DNA of 60,402 bases from an uncultured Agathobaculum sp. (GTDB lineage: Bacteria; Bacillota; Clostridia; Oscillospirales; Butyricicoccaceae): contig NZ_CALWJK010000007.1 of NCBI RefSeq assembly GCF_944380975.1, forward strand, positions 1 to 60,402, read 5' to 3'. Positions within the stretch are counted from its first letter, which is position 1. Each line of letters begins with the position of its first letter. Under the pieces are notes generated by a model that worked only from the letters and a program-made list of their open reading frames with translations, did no database searches and had not been told where the DNA came from. A program made the position numbers and the translations under genes. Positions 8,481-19,200 of this stretch are shown piece by piece.

Positions 8481-9395
8481 TTGTTGGAGCCCACAAAAAC
8501 CGTTAAACTGAAAAAAGCCTCCAAGCTCGGCGCGGAGCAGCGCAGAACCGGCTATCTGTTTATTCTGCCGAACTGCATTATTTTTGTGCTGTTCTTCATT
8601 ATTCCCGCCGTATTGGGCTTCTACTATTCGCTGACCGAGTATAACGGCTTTGGTTCGCCGGAATTTATCGGCTTTGCCAATTATGCCAAGCTGTTCAGCG
8701 ATACATCGTTCTACAAGATCCTTTGGCATACGTTTTTGTATGTTTTGCTGACAGTACCGACCGTTTTCGTTGCTGCACTGGCCATTGCAATGGGCCTGAC
8801 CCGCGTCTGGATCCGCGGACGCGACTTTATGCGCATCTCTGTTTTCTGGCCGACCATGATCTCGACCGTTATCGTCGGTTTGATCTGGCGCTGGATTTTC
8901 GGTGAAAACAGCGGTATTGTCAATTATCTGCTCTCGCTGCTCAAGGGCAGCGGCCTGCCGTGGCTGACCGACAGCACATTGGCGATGGTGACGCTTGTCA
9001 TTGCAACTGTTTGGAGCAAGGCAGGCTACTTTATGATTATCTTTGTCGGCGCGATCGAAGCGATCCCGACCAGCTACTATGAAGCGGCTTATCTGGACGG
9101 CGCAAAGCCGTGGCAGGTATTCCGCCGCATCACGTTCCCGCTGCTCAAGCCGACCAACTTCATGGTTATTCTGTTGTGCATGATCAACTCGTTCAAGGAA
9201 TATCCGATGATCCTGTCCTTGACGGGTGGCGGTCCGTCCGATGCTACGACCAACATCGTGCAATATATCTACAAGATGGGCTTCGAGCGTTCGGATATCG
9301 GCTATGCATCCGCCGCTTCCATGGTCATGTTTGTCATTCTGGTTCTCATTGCGATCCTCCAGTTCAAACTGCAGAAGGGAGGGTCTAACGAATGA
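8481..9395 (+). CDS. ABC sugar transporter permease, MalF/UgpA type
   Basis: A 304-residue membrane protein with six predicted helices. It starts at TTG 8481 behind AGGTGA. The cytoplasmic coupling loop EAAYLDGAKPWQVFRRITF is the EAA motif that docks the ATPase, located about two thirds along the chain as expected. TGYLFILPNCIIFVLFFII marks the first helix. It pairs with the permease encoded next, which it overlaps by 4 bases (ATGA), to form the channel of a CUT1 importer. No ATPase is encoded in this operon, so the MsmX/UgpC-like subunit on the opposite strand is the likely partner. Confidence 0.93.
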   Translation: MLEPTKTVKLKKASKLGAEQRRTGYLFILPNCIIFVLFFIIPAVLGFYYSLTEYNGFGSPEFIGFANYAKLFSDTSFYKILWHTFLYVLLTVPTVFVAALAIAMGLTRVWIRGRDFMRISVFWPTMISTVIVGLIWRWIFGENSGIVNYLLSLLKGSGLPWLTDSTLAMVTLVIATVWSKAGYFMIIFVGAIEAIPTSYYEAAYLDGAKPWQVFRRITFPLLKPTNFMVILLCMINSFKEYPMILSLTGGGPSDATTNIVQYIYKMGFERSDIGYASAASMVMFVILVLIAILQFKLQKGGSNE

Positions 9396-10225
9396 CACCC
9401 AAAAAGACGACCAAGGGAATGGTCGCAGGCAATGTCATCATGTGGGTGGTTGCCCTGCTGTTCCTGTTCCCGGCGGTGTGGATTGTGCTGTGTTCGTTTA
9501 AGCCCGGCAATGAATTGTTTTCCATTCCGCCCACGCTGTTCCCGAAGAATCCTTCGTTTTCTTCGTACCTGACCACGTGGCAGCAGAATAATTTTCTGCA
9601 CTATTTTGTCAACTCGATGATCGTTGCGGTGGCTTCCACGCTCATTACGCTGCTCATCAACACCATGGCGGGCTTTGCATTTGCAAAATACCGTTTCAAG
9701 GGCCGGGATTTCATCTTTATGGCGCTGCTGACGACCATGATGCTGCCCACCGAGGTTATCATGCGTCCGACCTTTACGGTGGTCAGTGCACTCGGCCTGT
9801 ATAACACGCTTTGGGGCGTGATTATTCCGCCGATCGCAACGCCGACGGGTATTTTCCTGATGCGCCAGTACTTTATGGGCGTGCCGGATTCCCTGCTGGA
9901 GTCCGCCCGTATCGACGGCGCAGGCGAAGTGCGTATTTTCGCAACGATGATGGTGCCGTTGGCCAAGCCGGTCATTTCCACGCTGACGATTCTGTCGTTT
10001 ATGTGGCGTTGGAACGACTATGTGTGGCCGATGCTGGTCATCAGCGACCAGAGCAAGTATACGATGCAGCTGGCGATTGCCAATCTGGTTGGTGAGTTGT
10101 CCATTGACTGGAACACGCTGCTGTGTGCATCCGTTATTTCGATGGTTCCGATGCTCATTGTGTTTGCTTTATTCCAAAAGCAGATTATCGCAAGCGTTAT
10201 GACATCCGGACTGAAGGAAGGCTGA
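9392..10225 (+). CDS. ABC sugar transporter permease, MalG/UgpE type
   Basis: A 277-residue membrane protein and second half of the transport channel. The EAA-loop variant ESARIDGAGEVRIFATMMV lies in the usual place, followed by VPLAKPVISTLTILSFMW and the C-terminal helix LIVFALFQKQIIASVM, which is typical of MalG-like proteins that end in a short GLKEG tail. Translation is coupled to the preceding gene through an ATGA overlap. A strong terminator follows, so the importer operon comprises the binding protein and two permeases; the glycosidase and uronate genes start a new unit or are reached by read-through. Confidence 0.93.
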   Translation: MTPKKTTKGMVAGNVIMWVVALLFLFPAVWIVLCSFKPGNELFSIPPTLFPKNPSFSSYLTTWQQNNFLHYFVNSMIVAVASTLITLLINTMAGFAFAKYRFKGRDFIFMALLTTMMLPTEVIMRPTFTVVSALGLYNTLWGVIIPPIATPTGIFLMRQYFMGVPDSLLESARIDGAGEVRIFATMMVPLAKPVISTLTILSFMWRWNDYVWPMLVISDQSKYTMQLAIANLVGELSIDWNTLLCASVISMVPMLIVFALFQKQIIASVMTSGLKEG

Positions 10226-10241
10226 CGTTCTCTCTCCTTGG

Positions 10242-10271
10242 GAAGCCGCCGCATGTGCGGCGGCTTCTTTT
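10242..10271 (+). terminator. terminator of the ABC importer operon
   Basis: A 12-bp perfect stem (10242-10253 with 10256-10267) followed by TTTT, 17 bases after the permease stop codon. Confidence 0.8.
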
Positions 10272-10339
10272 ACTGAATAAACGGGTTTGCAGTGAAACAT
10301 AAATCAATCGCTCCAACATGTTTTGAAAAGAGGGAAAAC

Positions 10340-11695
10340 ATGCAATACTATGTAAAAGACTTCGGTGCGAAAGCCGACGGTGTGACCAATGACGCGGCAG
10401 CCATTCAGGCAGCCATCGACGCCTGCTCTGCTGCGGGCGGCGGCCGCGTGGTGCTCGAAAACGGACGCACCTATTATTCCAGTTCGATCATTCTCAAGCC
10501 CGGCGTTGACCTGCACCTCGAGCGCGGGAGCGTACTCAAGGCGCACAGCGATCTGGAAACCTATTTCCATCCGAACGGCGGCGCGAAGGACGACGGCGTC
10601 GAGCGTGTCGGCACGCCGGTCACCCTCAAACCGTCCTATGCGTTCATTTATGCCAAGGACGCCGACCACATTGCCATTTCGGGCGCAGGCGCGATCGACG
10701 GCAATGCGTACGCATTTGTCGGCCGGGTCAGCCAGTATTATGTGACGGGCGATTTTTATCCCCGCCCGACGCTGATCTATGTCGAGCATTGCAACCACAT
10801 TTCGTTTACCGGCGTTATCATGCGCAACGCGCCGTTCTGGACGCTGCATCCCGCCGGATGCGACGACGTGCTGATCTCCCAGATCCGCATTCTGAACGAT
10901 CTGGATGTTGCCAATTCGGATGGCATCGACCCCGACCACTCCTCCAATGTGCGTATTCTCGGCTGCCATATCACCTGTGCGGATGACTGCATCTGCCTGA
11001 AGTCTTCGGCAGGCAACATGGAATATGGCCCGTGCCGCAACATCGTGATTGCAAACTGCACGTTGACCTCGACCTCGGCAGCCATCAAGATCGGCACCGA
11101 GGGCACGGGCGATTTTGAGAACGTCGTGGTGGATAACTGCGTCATTTCGGATTCCAACCGTGGCCTGTCCATCCAGATCCGTGACGGTGGCAATGTGAAG
11201 AATGTATCGTTCTCCAACATCATCATCGGTACACGCCGCTTTGCGGATTGCTGGTGGGGCTGCGCCGAGCCGATCACGATTACAACCCACAATCGTGATG
11301 ACAATACGCTTTCCGGCCATATTTCCGGCATCCGTTTCCGCAACATCATTTGCGACAGTGAAAACGGTGTGCTGCTTTCCGGCCGGGATGGTAACCATAT
11401 TGAAGATGTGCTGTTCGACAACGTGGAGGTAACCGTTCGCGCTAAGAGCAAGTGGGAGCGCGGCATGTATGACTTGCGTCCGGGCATCCGTCAGACGATC
11501 GAGCGCATCCCGAGCGCGGGCTTCTATATGCGCCGCGCGGATGATGTGACGCTGCGCAACTGCCGCGTGCGGTTTGCGGGCGATCAGCTGGAGGATTTCG
11601 GTGAGGCTGTGCGCTGTGAGGATTGCGCGAATGTCAAGCTGGAGCAGTTTGACGGAAAGGCAGCGCGCCCGGAGCTTGAGGATGTTGTTTTATAA
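10340..11695 (+). CDS. glycoside hydrolase family 28 (polygalacturonase-like), cytosolic
   Basis: A 451-residue right-handed beta-helix glycosidase. It opens with YVKDFGAKADGVTNDAAAI, the standard entry of GH28/pectate-lyase-fold enzymes. The catalytic aspartates are in NSDGID (Asp194) and ADDCI (Asp215, Asp216); the family's GHG motif is replaced by IKIGTEGTGDF, as in many gut-bacterial GH28 enzymes. No signal peptide is present with the start at 10340, which has AGAGGG upstream; an upstream ATG at 10292 adds no signal either. The enzyme would therefore cut imported oligosaccharides inside the cell, releasing galacturonate or a related uronic acid for the genes that follow. Exo-acting or unsaturated-uronide activity cannot be told apart from sequence reading alone. 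Confidence 0.9.
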   Translation: MQYYVKDFGAKADGVTNDAAAIQAAIDACSAAGGGRVVLENGRTYYSSSIILKPGVDLHLERGSVLKAHSDLETYFHPNGGAKDDGVERVGTPVTLKPSYAFIYAKDADHIAISGAGAIDGNAYAFVGRVSQYYVTGDFYPRPTLIYVEHCNHISFTGVIMRNAPFWTLHPAGCDDVLISQIRILNDLDVANSDGIDPDHSSNVRILGCHITCADDCICLKSSAGNMEYGPCRNIVIANCTLTSTSAAIKIGTEGTGDFENVVVDNCVISDSNRGLSIQIRDGGNVKNVSFSNIIIGTRRFADCWWGCAEPITITTHNRDDNTLSGHISGIRFRNIICDSENGVLLSGRDGNHIEDVLFDNVEVTVRAKSKWERGMYDLRPGIRQTIERIPSAGFYMRRADDVTLRNCRVRFAGDQLEDFGEAVRCEDCANVKLEQFDGKAARPELEDVVL

Positions 11696-11755
11696 GCTGT
11701 TGCAGAACAGCGAGATATGTTTCGGTACATCCGTATCCGAAAGGGAGAAATGAAG

Positions 11756-13162
11756 ATGAAAACATTTATTGGTGACGATTTTTTGCTGAAAAGCGAAGCG
11801 GCGCGCATCCTTTATCATGAGCATGCCGAGAAGATGCCGATCTTCGACTATCACTGCCATCTCAATCCGCAGGAGATTTATGAGGATGTCCGTTTTGACG
11901 ATCTGGCGCATGCATGGCTGGGCGGCGACCACTACAAATGGCGCGTCATGCGCGCCAACGCGGTGCCGGAGCGCTTTGTCACCGGCGACGCGCCCGGCCG
12001 CGAAAAGTTCGACCGCTATGCGGAGGTCATGCCGCGCTTGATCGGCAACCCGATCTATCATTGGTCGCATCTGGAGCTGATCCGCTTTTTCGGCATCGAC
12101 GATCTGCTTGACCCCACCACGGCAGACGCCATTTGGGAAAAGGCCAACGCCAAGCTGCAAAGCCCAGCGGGTTCGTCCCGTTCACTCATTCAGGAGAGCA
12201 ACGTGCGTGCCCTCTGCACGACGGATGATCCGGTAGACGATTTGCAGTGGCACAAAAAGCTGGCGGCGGATGCAGGCTTTACGGTTCAGGTTCTGCCGAC
12301 CTTCCGCCCGGAAAAGGCGCTGAACATCGTTGACCCCGGCTATCCTGCTTATCTGGAAAAGCTGGGCACGGCGGTAAACGCCACCATCCGCACAATTGAC
12401 GGCCTCAAGCAGGCGCTGGCGCAGCGCGTGGCATACTTTGCCGAGGCGGGCTGCCGCCTGTCCGATCACTCGTTTGGCTCGCCGGATTTCACGGTCTGGG
12501 ACGAGGCCGCAGCAGAAAGCGCGATGCGCAAGGCGCTGGCAGGAGAAATGCCGACCGATCACGAGGTCGCGGCTTACCAGTCGCTGATGATGGATTTCCT
12601 CGGCGCGCAGTACGCTGACCGCGGCTGGGCTATGCAGCTGCACATGGGTGCTATCCGCAACCTGAATACCAAGCTGTATCGCGCATTCGGCGCGGATGCG
12701 GGCGGCGACTCGATCGGCGACACCATGACCGCAGCTTCTCTGGCGGCGCTGCTCGACCGACTGGCGATACGGGATAAGCTGCCTAAGACCATTCTGTACA
12801 CGCTCAATGCGGCGGATAACGACAAGCTGATCGCTGCGGCGGGCTGCTTCCAGGATGATACCGCCGCGGGCAAGATCCAGTTCGGCTCGGCATGGTGGTT
12901 CAACGATCATTACGACGGCATGATCGCCCAGATGAAGAGCCTGGCGAACATCGGTGTGCTCAGCCGCTTTATCGGTATGCTGACCGATTCCCGTTCGTTC
13001 CTGTCCTATCCGCGTCACGAATATTTCCGCCGCATTCTGTGCAATCTGGTTGGCGGCTGGGTGGCGGATGGCATGGCGCCGGCGGATTACAACCTGCTCG
13101 GCGGCATGATCGAGGACATCTGCTTTAATAATGTTTGGAAATATATCGGTTTAGACCGATAA
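11756..13162 (+). CDS. uxaC: glucuronate/galacturonate isomerase UxaC
   Basis: A 468-residue enzyme that isomerises D-glucuronate to D-fructuronate and D-galacturonate to D-tagaturonate, the entry step of hexuronate breakdown. It begins MKTFIGDDFLLKSEAARIL, the family signature, and has the metal-site histidines in DYHCHLNP (His33, His35); the HWSHLELIRFFGI-like segment (YHWSHLELIRFFG) and CTTDDPVDDLQWH are further family hallmarks. Length equals that of known UxaC proteins. GGGAG at 11743-11747 favours ATG 11756 over the in-frame ATG at 11750. It is followed at 20-bp spacing by uxuA, and the three genes uxaC-uxuA-uxuB form the glucuronate branch. Confidence 0.95.
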   Translation: MKTFIGDDFLLKSEAARILYHEHAEKMPIFDYHCHLNPQEIYEDVRFDDLAHAWLGGDHYKWRVMRANAVPERFVTGDAPGREKFDRYAEVMPRLIGNPIYHWSHLELIRFFGIDDLLDPTTADAIWEKANAKLQSPAGSSRSLIQESNVRALCTTDDPVDDLQWHKKLAADAGFTVQVLPTFRPEKALNIVDPGYPAYLEKLGTAVNATIRTIDGLKQALAQRVAYFAEAGCRLSDHSFGSPDFTVWDEAAAESAMRKALAGEMPTDHEVAAYQSLMMDFLGAQYADRGWAMQLHMGAIRNLNTKLYRAFGADAGGDSIGDTMTAASLAALLDRLAIRDKLPKTILYTLNAADNDKLIAAAGCFQDDTAAGKIQFGSAWWFNDHYDGMIAQMKSLANIGVLSRFIGMLTDSRSFLSYPRHEYFRRILCNLVGGWVADGMAPADYNLLGGMIEDICFNNVWKYIGLDR

Positions 13163-13181
13163 TAAGGAGGAAATCCCCTAT

Positions 13182-14231
<1,050 letters not shown>

Positions 14232-14273
14232 GAGAAACGTATCACACAGTTGGAACAGAAAGGAATGATCCCT

Positions 14274-15890
14274 GTGAAACTTTGTCTGGAAGCGTTGCAG
14301 GATAAGGCGGCGTGGGAAGCCGTTGGTGTCAAGCTGCCGCAGTTTGACGTGCAGAACATGCGTGCGCAGACCGCCGAGACGCCGGTTTGGGTGCATTTTG
14401 GCGCGGGCAACATTTTCCGCGGCTTTGTGGCGATGCTGCAGCAGCGGCTGCTGAACGAGGGCGAGGCAACCTGCGGCATCATCGCGGGCGATACCTTTGA
14501 CTATGACATCATCAAGAAGATTTACAAGCCGCACGATGAGTTGACCATGATGGTTGGCCTCAAGCCGGACGGCACGACTGAACGTGAAATCGTCGCGTCC
14601 ATCGCGGACAGCGTATGCGCGGACAGCACGGACGCCGCCGAGATGGAAAAGCTGCGTAAGATTTTCGTAAATCCGTCTTTGCAGCTGGTCAGTTTCACGA
14701 TCACCGAAAAGGGCTACGCGCTGCGCAACATTCAGGGCGAGCTGATGCCGGTGGTCGTCGAGGACATGAAGGCAGGTCCGTCCGGTGCGCGCCATGCGAT
14801 GAGTATGGTTGCAGCCCTGATGTACGAGCGCTATAAGGCGGGTGCGTACCCGATCGCGCTGGCCAGCATGGACAACTGCTCGCACAACGGCGAAAAGCTG
14901 CGCGGCAGTGTGCTTGAGGTTGTTGAGGCGTGGAAGCAAAACGGCCTTGTGGACGACGGCTTTGTCGCCTACATGCAGGACGAAAAGCGCGTGGCGTTCC
15001 CGTGGAGCATGATCGACAAGATCACCCCGCGCCCGGCGAAGGAAGTGGAAAACGCGCTGCTGGCAGACGGCATCGAGGATATGGAGCCGATCGTCACCAG
15101 CCGCAACACCTTCATCGCGCCGTTTGTCAACGCGGAAATCCCGCAATATTTGGTGGTCGAGGACAACTTTCCGAACGGCCGTCCGGCGCTCGAAAAGGCG
15201 GGTGTCTATATGACCGACCGTGAAACGGTCAACAAGACCGAGCGCATGAAGGTCACAACTTGCCTGAACCCGCTGCACACCGCACTGGCGGTTTACGGCT
15301 GCCTGCTGGGCTATACCAGCATCGCTGCCGAAATGCAGGACGCTGAACTCAAGCGCCTGATCGAGCATATTGGCTACGACGAGGGTATGCCGGTCGTGAC
15401 CGACCCGGGCATCATCAAGCCCGCGGACTTCATCGCGGAGGTTGTCGGTCAGCGTTTCCCAAACCCGTTCATTCCGGATACGCCGCAGCGCATCGCAACC
15501 GATACCTCCCAGAAGATCCCGATCCGCTTCGGTGAAACCATCAAGAGCTATATCGCATCCAGTGAGCTGGACGTCAAGAGCCTGACGTTCATTCCGCTCG
15601 CGATCGCAGGTTGGCTGCGTTATCTGCTTGGCGTGGACGACAAGGGTGAGAAGATGGAAGTCTCCTCCGACCCGATGCTTGAAACCTTGCAGCAGCAGCT
15701 GGCGGGTATCGAGCTGGGCAAGCCCGAGAGCGTAGGCGACAAACTGCGCCCCATCCTGTCCAATGAGGCGGTCTTTGCTGCCGATCTGGTGGCAAACGGT
15801 CTGGCTGACAAGATCGAAACCATGTTCGGCAAGCTGATTGCCGGCCCGGGCGCGGTACGCGCCACCTTGCAGGAGTACCTGCGCGACTGA
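14274..15890 (+). CDS. uxuB: D-mannonate oxidoreductase (fructuronate reductase) UxuB
   Basis: A 538-residue NAD-dependent enzyme of the polyol (mannitol) dehydrogenase family that reduces D-fructuronate to D-mannonate, linking UxaC to UxuA. HFGAGNIFRG at residues 41-50 is the nucleotide-binding fold; ASMDNCSHNGEKL and TCLNPLHTALAVYGCLLGY contain the lysine-asparagine-histidine region of the active site. The GTG at 14274 is preferred because AAAGGA lies nine bases upstream; an ATG at 14265 and a TTG at 14250 are too close to or before this site. The family cannot be fully separated from other polyol dehydrogenases by motif, but the operon partners make UxuB the best call. Confidence 0.9.
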   Translation: MKLCLEALQDKAAWEAVGVKLPQFDVQNMRAQTAETPVWVHFGAGNIFRGFVAMLQQRLLNEGEATCGIIAGDTFDYDIIKKIYKPHDELTMMVGLKPDGTTEREIVASIADSVCADSTDAAEMEKLRKIFVNPSLQLVSFTITEKGYALRNIQGELMPVVVEDMKAGPSGARHAMSMVAALMYERYKAGAYPIALASMDNCSHNGEKLRGSVLEVVEAWKQNGLVDDGFVAYMQDEKRVAFPWSMIDKITPRPAKEVENALLADGIEDMEPIVTSRNTFIAPFVNAEIPQYLVVEDNFPNGRPALEKAGVYMTDRETVNKTERMKVTTCLNPLHTALAVYGCLLGYTSIAAEMQDAELKRLIEHIGYDEGMPVVTDPGIIKPADFIAEVVGQRFPNPFIPDTPQRIATDTSQKIPIRFGETIKSYIASSELDVKSLTFIPLAIAGWLRYLLGVDDKGEKMEVSSDPMLETLQQQLAGIELGKPESVGDKLRPILSNEAVFAADLVANGLADKIETMFGKLIAGPGAVRATLQEYLRD

Positions 15891-15922
15891 TTGTTAAGCT
15901 TTTTTGATTGCCTAAATCTCCC

Positions 15923-15959
15923 AAAATGCGCCGCAAACGATGGTTTGCGGCGCATTTTT
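15923..15959 (+). terminator. terminator of the uxaC-uxuAB operon
   Basis: A perfect 16-bp stem (15923-15938 with 15943-15958) with a 4-base loop and a T-run forming the end of the 3' arm. It lies about 30 bases past the uxuB stop. Confidence 0.85.
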
Positions 15960-16149
15960 GCAGTATTTGGAAGTTGTTGAGTTAGGTATAGACAACTTTT
16001 GCTGTTTTGTTAAATTCTTGTAAAGTACACAAAAGAAACACAAAGCGCTGTTTGGAATGCACAACATCCGACCATCGTCGCATGCAAAGTAGCTGTGCAA
16101 TAGGCAGGGTTTTGAGAAATGCACAGCAAAAAGATGCACAAGAATCAAG

Positions 16150-16178
16150 TTGCATATTCCTCTCTTTTCAGCTATTAT
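16150..16178 (+). promoter_or_regulatory. sigma-A promoter of the surface phosphoesterase gene
   Basis: TTGCAT (16150-16155) and TATTAT (16173-16178) are 17 bp apart. The rest of the 351-base gap between uxuB and this gene holds the uxuB terminator and AT-rich sequence in which I see no gene. GGAGAGA precedes the coding start at 16242. Confidence 0.6.
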
Positions 16179-16241
16179 AAATAAATCATAAGAGCCGGAG
16201 GACATCCCTTCGGAGAAAACGAAGGCAAAGGAGAGAGAATT

Positions 16242-19200
16242 ATGAAGAGACGACTCAGTTTATCCAAGCGGCTGCTCAGTTTGCTATTGGCCATTTTGAT
16301 GGTTATGACGCTGCTGCCGGCTGCGCTCGCAGCGGAGGAAGCGAAATTCGTCATCGGGCCGTATCTGCTCGCGCCGAAAACGAACAGTATGGTTGCCGTG
16401 TGGGAGACGGATACCGGCGATGCGTCCACAATTCGGTGGGGCACGGACGCAAATGCGCTGGGTGAGGCCATCACCGTCGAGCGCGATCCCTCTGCGCCCG
16501 CCTACGGCGGCGCGCAGACCAACATTTTCCGGTACAAATTTACCGATTTGGAGCCGGGCGCGCGGTATTATTATGAGGTGACGCTCGCAGGCGGCGCAAG
16601 CTGCAAGGGCACCTTCCGCACGCTGGAGGAAAATCCGGAAGAGGTGCGCTACATCTCGATCACGGATACGCACAAGTTTGATACCAAGGGCACGTTTGAT
16701 CAGGCGGTTGCCGATTACGATCCCGCCTTTATCATCCATGGCGGCGATATGGTGGAAGGCACCGGCACGCAGAAGGAGCAGTATGCGTTCTGGTTCAACA
16801 GCGGCGAGTTTATCCACAATTATCCGGTGGTTTACGCTTGCGGCAACCATGATTTCAGCGATTATTTTGATATGTATGTCATCGACACCCAGACCGAGGA
16901 ATACGGCTCGGTGGTCGAGGGCAACATCGCCTTTGATTACGGCGATATACACTTTAACCTCATGGACAGCAATCCGTGGGCGCTGTTCCAGATGAACGCC
17001 GAGACTTCGGGCGGACAGATGGACGCGGCAACTGCGGACAAGATCGAAAAGTCCGTGCAGTGGCTCAAGGACGATCTGGCCAAGAATCAGGACAAGAAGT
17101 TCCGTATTCTGGTCATGCATCACCCCATCTCCGACCCGTACACCAAGCAGCACATCGCGTCGGTGGCTGAGGAAGGCCATGTCGATATGATGCTGGCAGG
17201 CCATACGCACAGCTATGCCCGCGCGGTATCCGATGATTCGACCGTGGGCGCAGGCACGATCTACCTGACGCATCAGGATTCGCGTGCGGTCAGCGCCAAG
17301 GGCAGCTATATGACCCATACCGTCAAGGGCGACGTGCTAACCACGTCCAACATGGCGGAGGGCAAGGTTGTCGGCACGACCGTAACCGCAGTTGCCAAGC
17401 AGCAGCTGTCGTACTCGGATGTGTCCATCCAGTCCGGTCCGGTGCCTTGCAACAGCGAGATCGAGATTTCCGCAACCGTCAAGAACGATGGCAAGGGCCT
17501 CGCGGCAGCGGTCATTCCGGTGGACGATAACGGCACCATGAAGTACATTTACGGCGAACTGGTCAGCGACAGCGGCGTGTCCACCTCGGGCGAGCCGGTG
17601 CGCGTCGAGTCCAATGACGTTAAGACGATTGATCCCGGCGAGTCGGTTGAGCTGCGCGGCACGGTGCAGCTGACCACGATCGGCACACATACCTTAAAGG
17701 TCGGCGGCAAGACCCAGACCGTACAGGTCGATTTCCGTCCCGCGACCTTCTCGTATACCAACGTCCGCACCAAGCTGGGCGATGGGGAGATCAGCGATAT
17801 CAACAGCGATGTGCTGCACATTAAGGCGGATGTGACCAACATCGGCAATGAAGCCGGTACCGCGACCGCAACGCTTTATATCGACGATAAGGCGATCGAA
17901 AGCAAGCAGTACAGCATCGAGGCAGGCGGCGTCAAGACCTGCGAATTCACCTATCAGTTTGAAAAGTCCGGCGATTTCAAGGTACGCATCGGAGATTCCG
18001 CGGTGCAGACCGTGTCCATCGAAGGCTCGATTCAGGGCATGCCGATGGTAAAGGATAAGTCCGGCATGGGCAACAACGGCTATCTGCACGGCGCGCCCAC
18101 GCTCGGCACGGATGAGAACGGCAAGGGCACGATCATCCTCGACGGCGATAAGGACTATGTCGAAATTCCGGATAACGGCAACTTCACGATCGATGACGGC
18201 ATCACCGGCATGGTTTGGGCAAAGCTGCCGGACTGCTCGGGCACCGGCATCGACACGCTGACCCCGACCGGCCGCGACCACAATCCGCTGATGACCAAGG
18301 GCGTGTCGATCGGCTGGGGCACCAACTATCTGTACCGCATGGCCGTGCGCGCAACCGGCAAGGTGACGGTCGGCATCGGCTTTGACAACGACAACGGCGA
18401 GTTCTTCTGGAACGACGATGACGCGGACGACAACGCAGGCATCAAGAAGGGCGAGTGGGTGCAGTATGTCGGCGGCTTTGACCGCACGACCGGCGGCGAC
18501 TCGTACCAGAATAAGTATCATTCCGGCCATATCGACGCTCCCGCGTTCGATTCCGAGATCAAGAACTGGCCGGGCGCTTCCACCTATATCGGCTTTTCGT
18601 ATACCGGTGCGCTGCTGACCAACCGCGGCCGCGGCATTGACCGCACCATGCTCGCGGGCGAGATCTCGCAGGCGCGCCTGTATCAGAGCAAGCTGACCGA
18701 AAGCGAAGTCGCTTCCGTACACGACAATCCGTCGGCAGCCGGCCCGAAGAGCAGCGATATGGTGCTCTGGCTGGACTTCGATCCGTCCAACATCGTGCAG
18801 ACCGGTACGCACACCACCGAATGGGTGCAGGTATCCGGTGCACCCGAATCGCTGGCCTATGACGCAGTGATCGAAGGCGATTCCAAGATCGACGCAACCG
18901 TTGAGTTCTCGCAGGATGGCAAGACGGTTTCCGCTTCCAAGCAGTTTGCGCTGGCAAACGGCACGGGCACGATCGACCTGACCGGTGCAGGCGAGGGCGC
19001 TTACATGCGCATCGTCACCAAGTTCACCTCGGATCTGGGCACGGATGCAAGCTATCTGCCGGTTCTGAACACCTATACGCTCAAGGCAGGCAACGAGACT
19101 TCGTGGAACACCTGGGCGGACTGGAAGAAGGGCACCTTTGCTGACGGCGCAGGCCATCAGTCCGCGGATGTTTACCGCGCACTGTCCGCTGATTTCGACG

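Noticed and set aside
10304-11398. Minus-strand open frame of 364 codons across the GH28 gene
   Set aside because: Antisense to a gene with intact catalytic motifs; no family resemblance.
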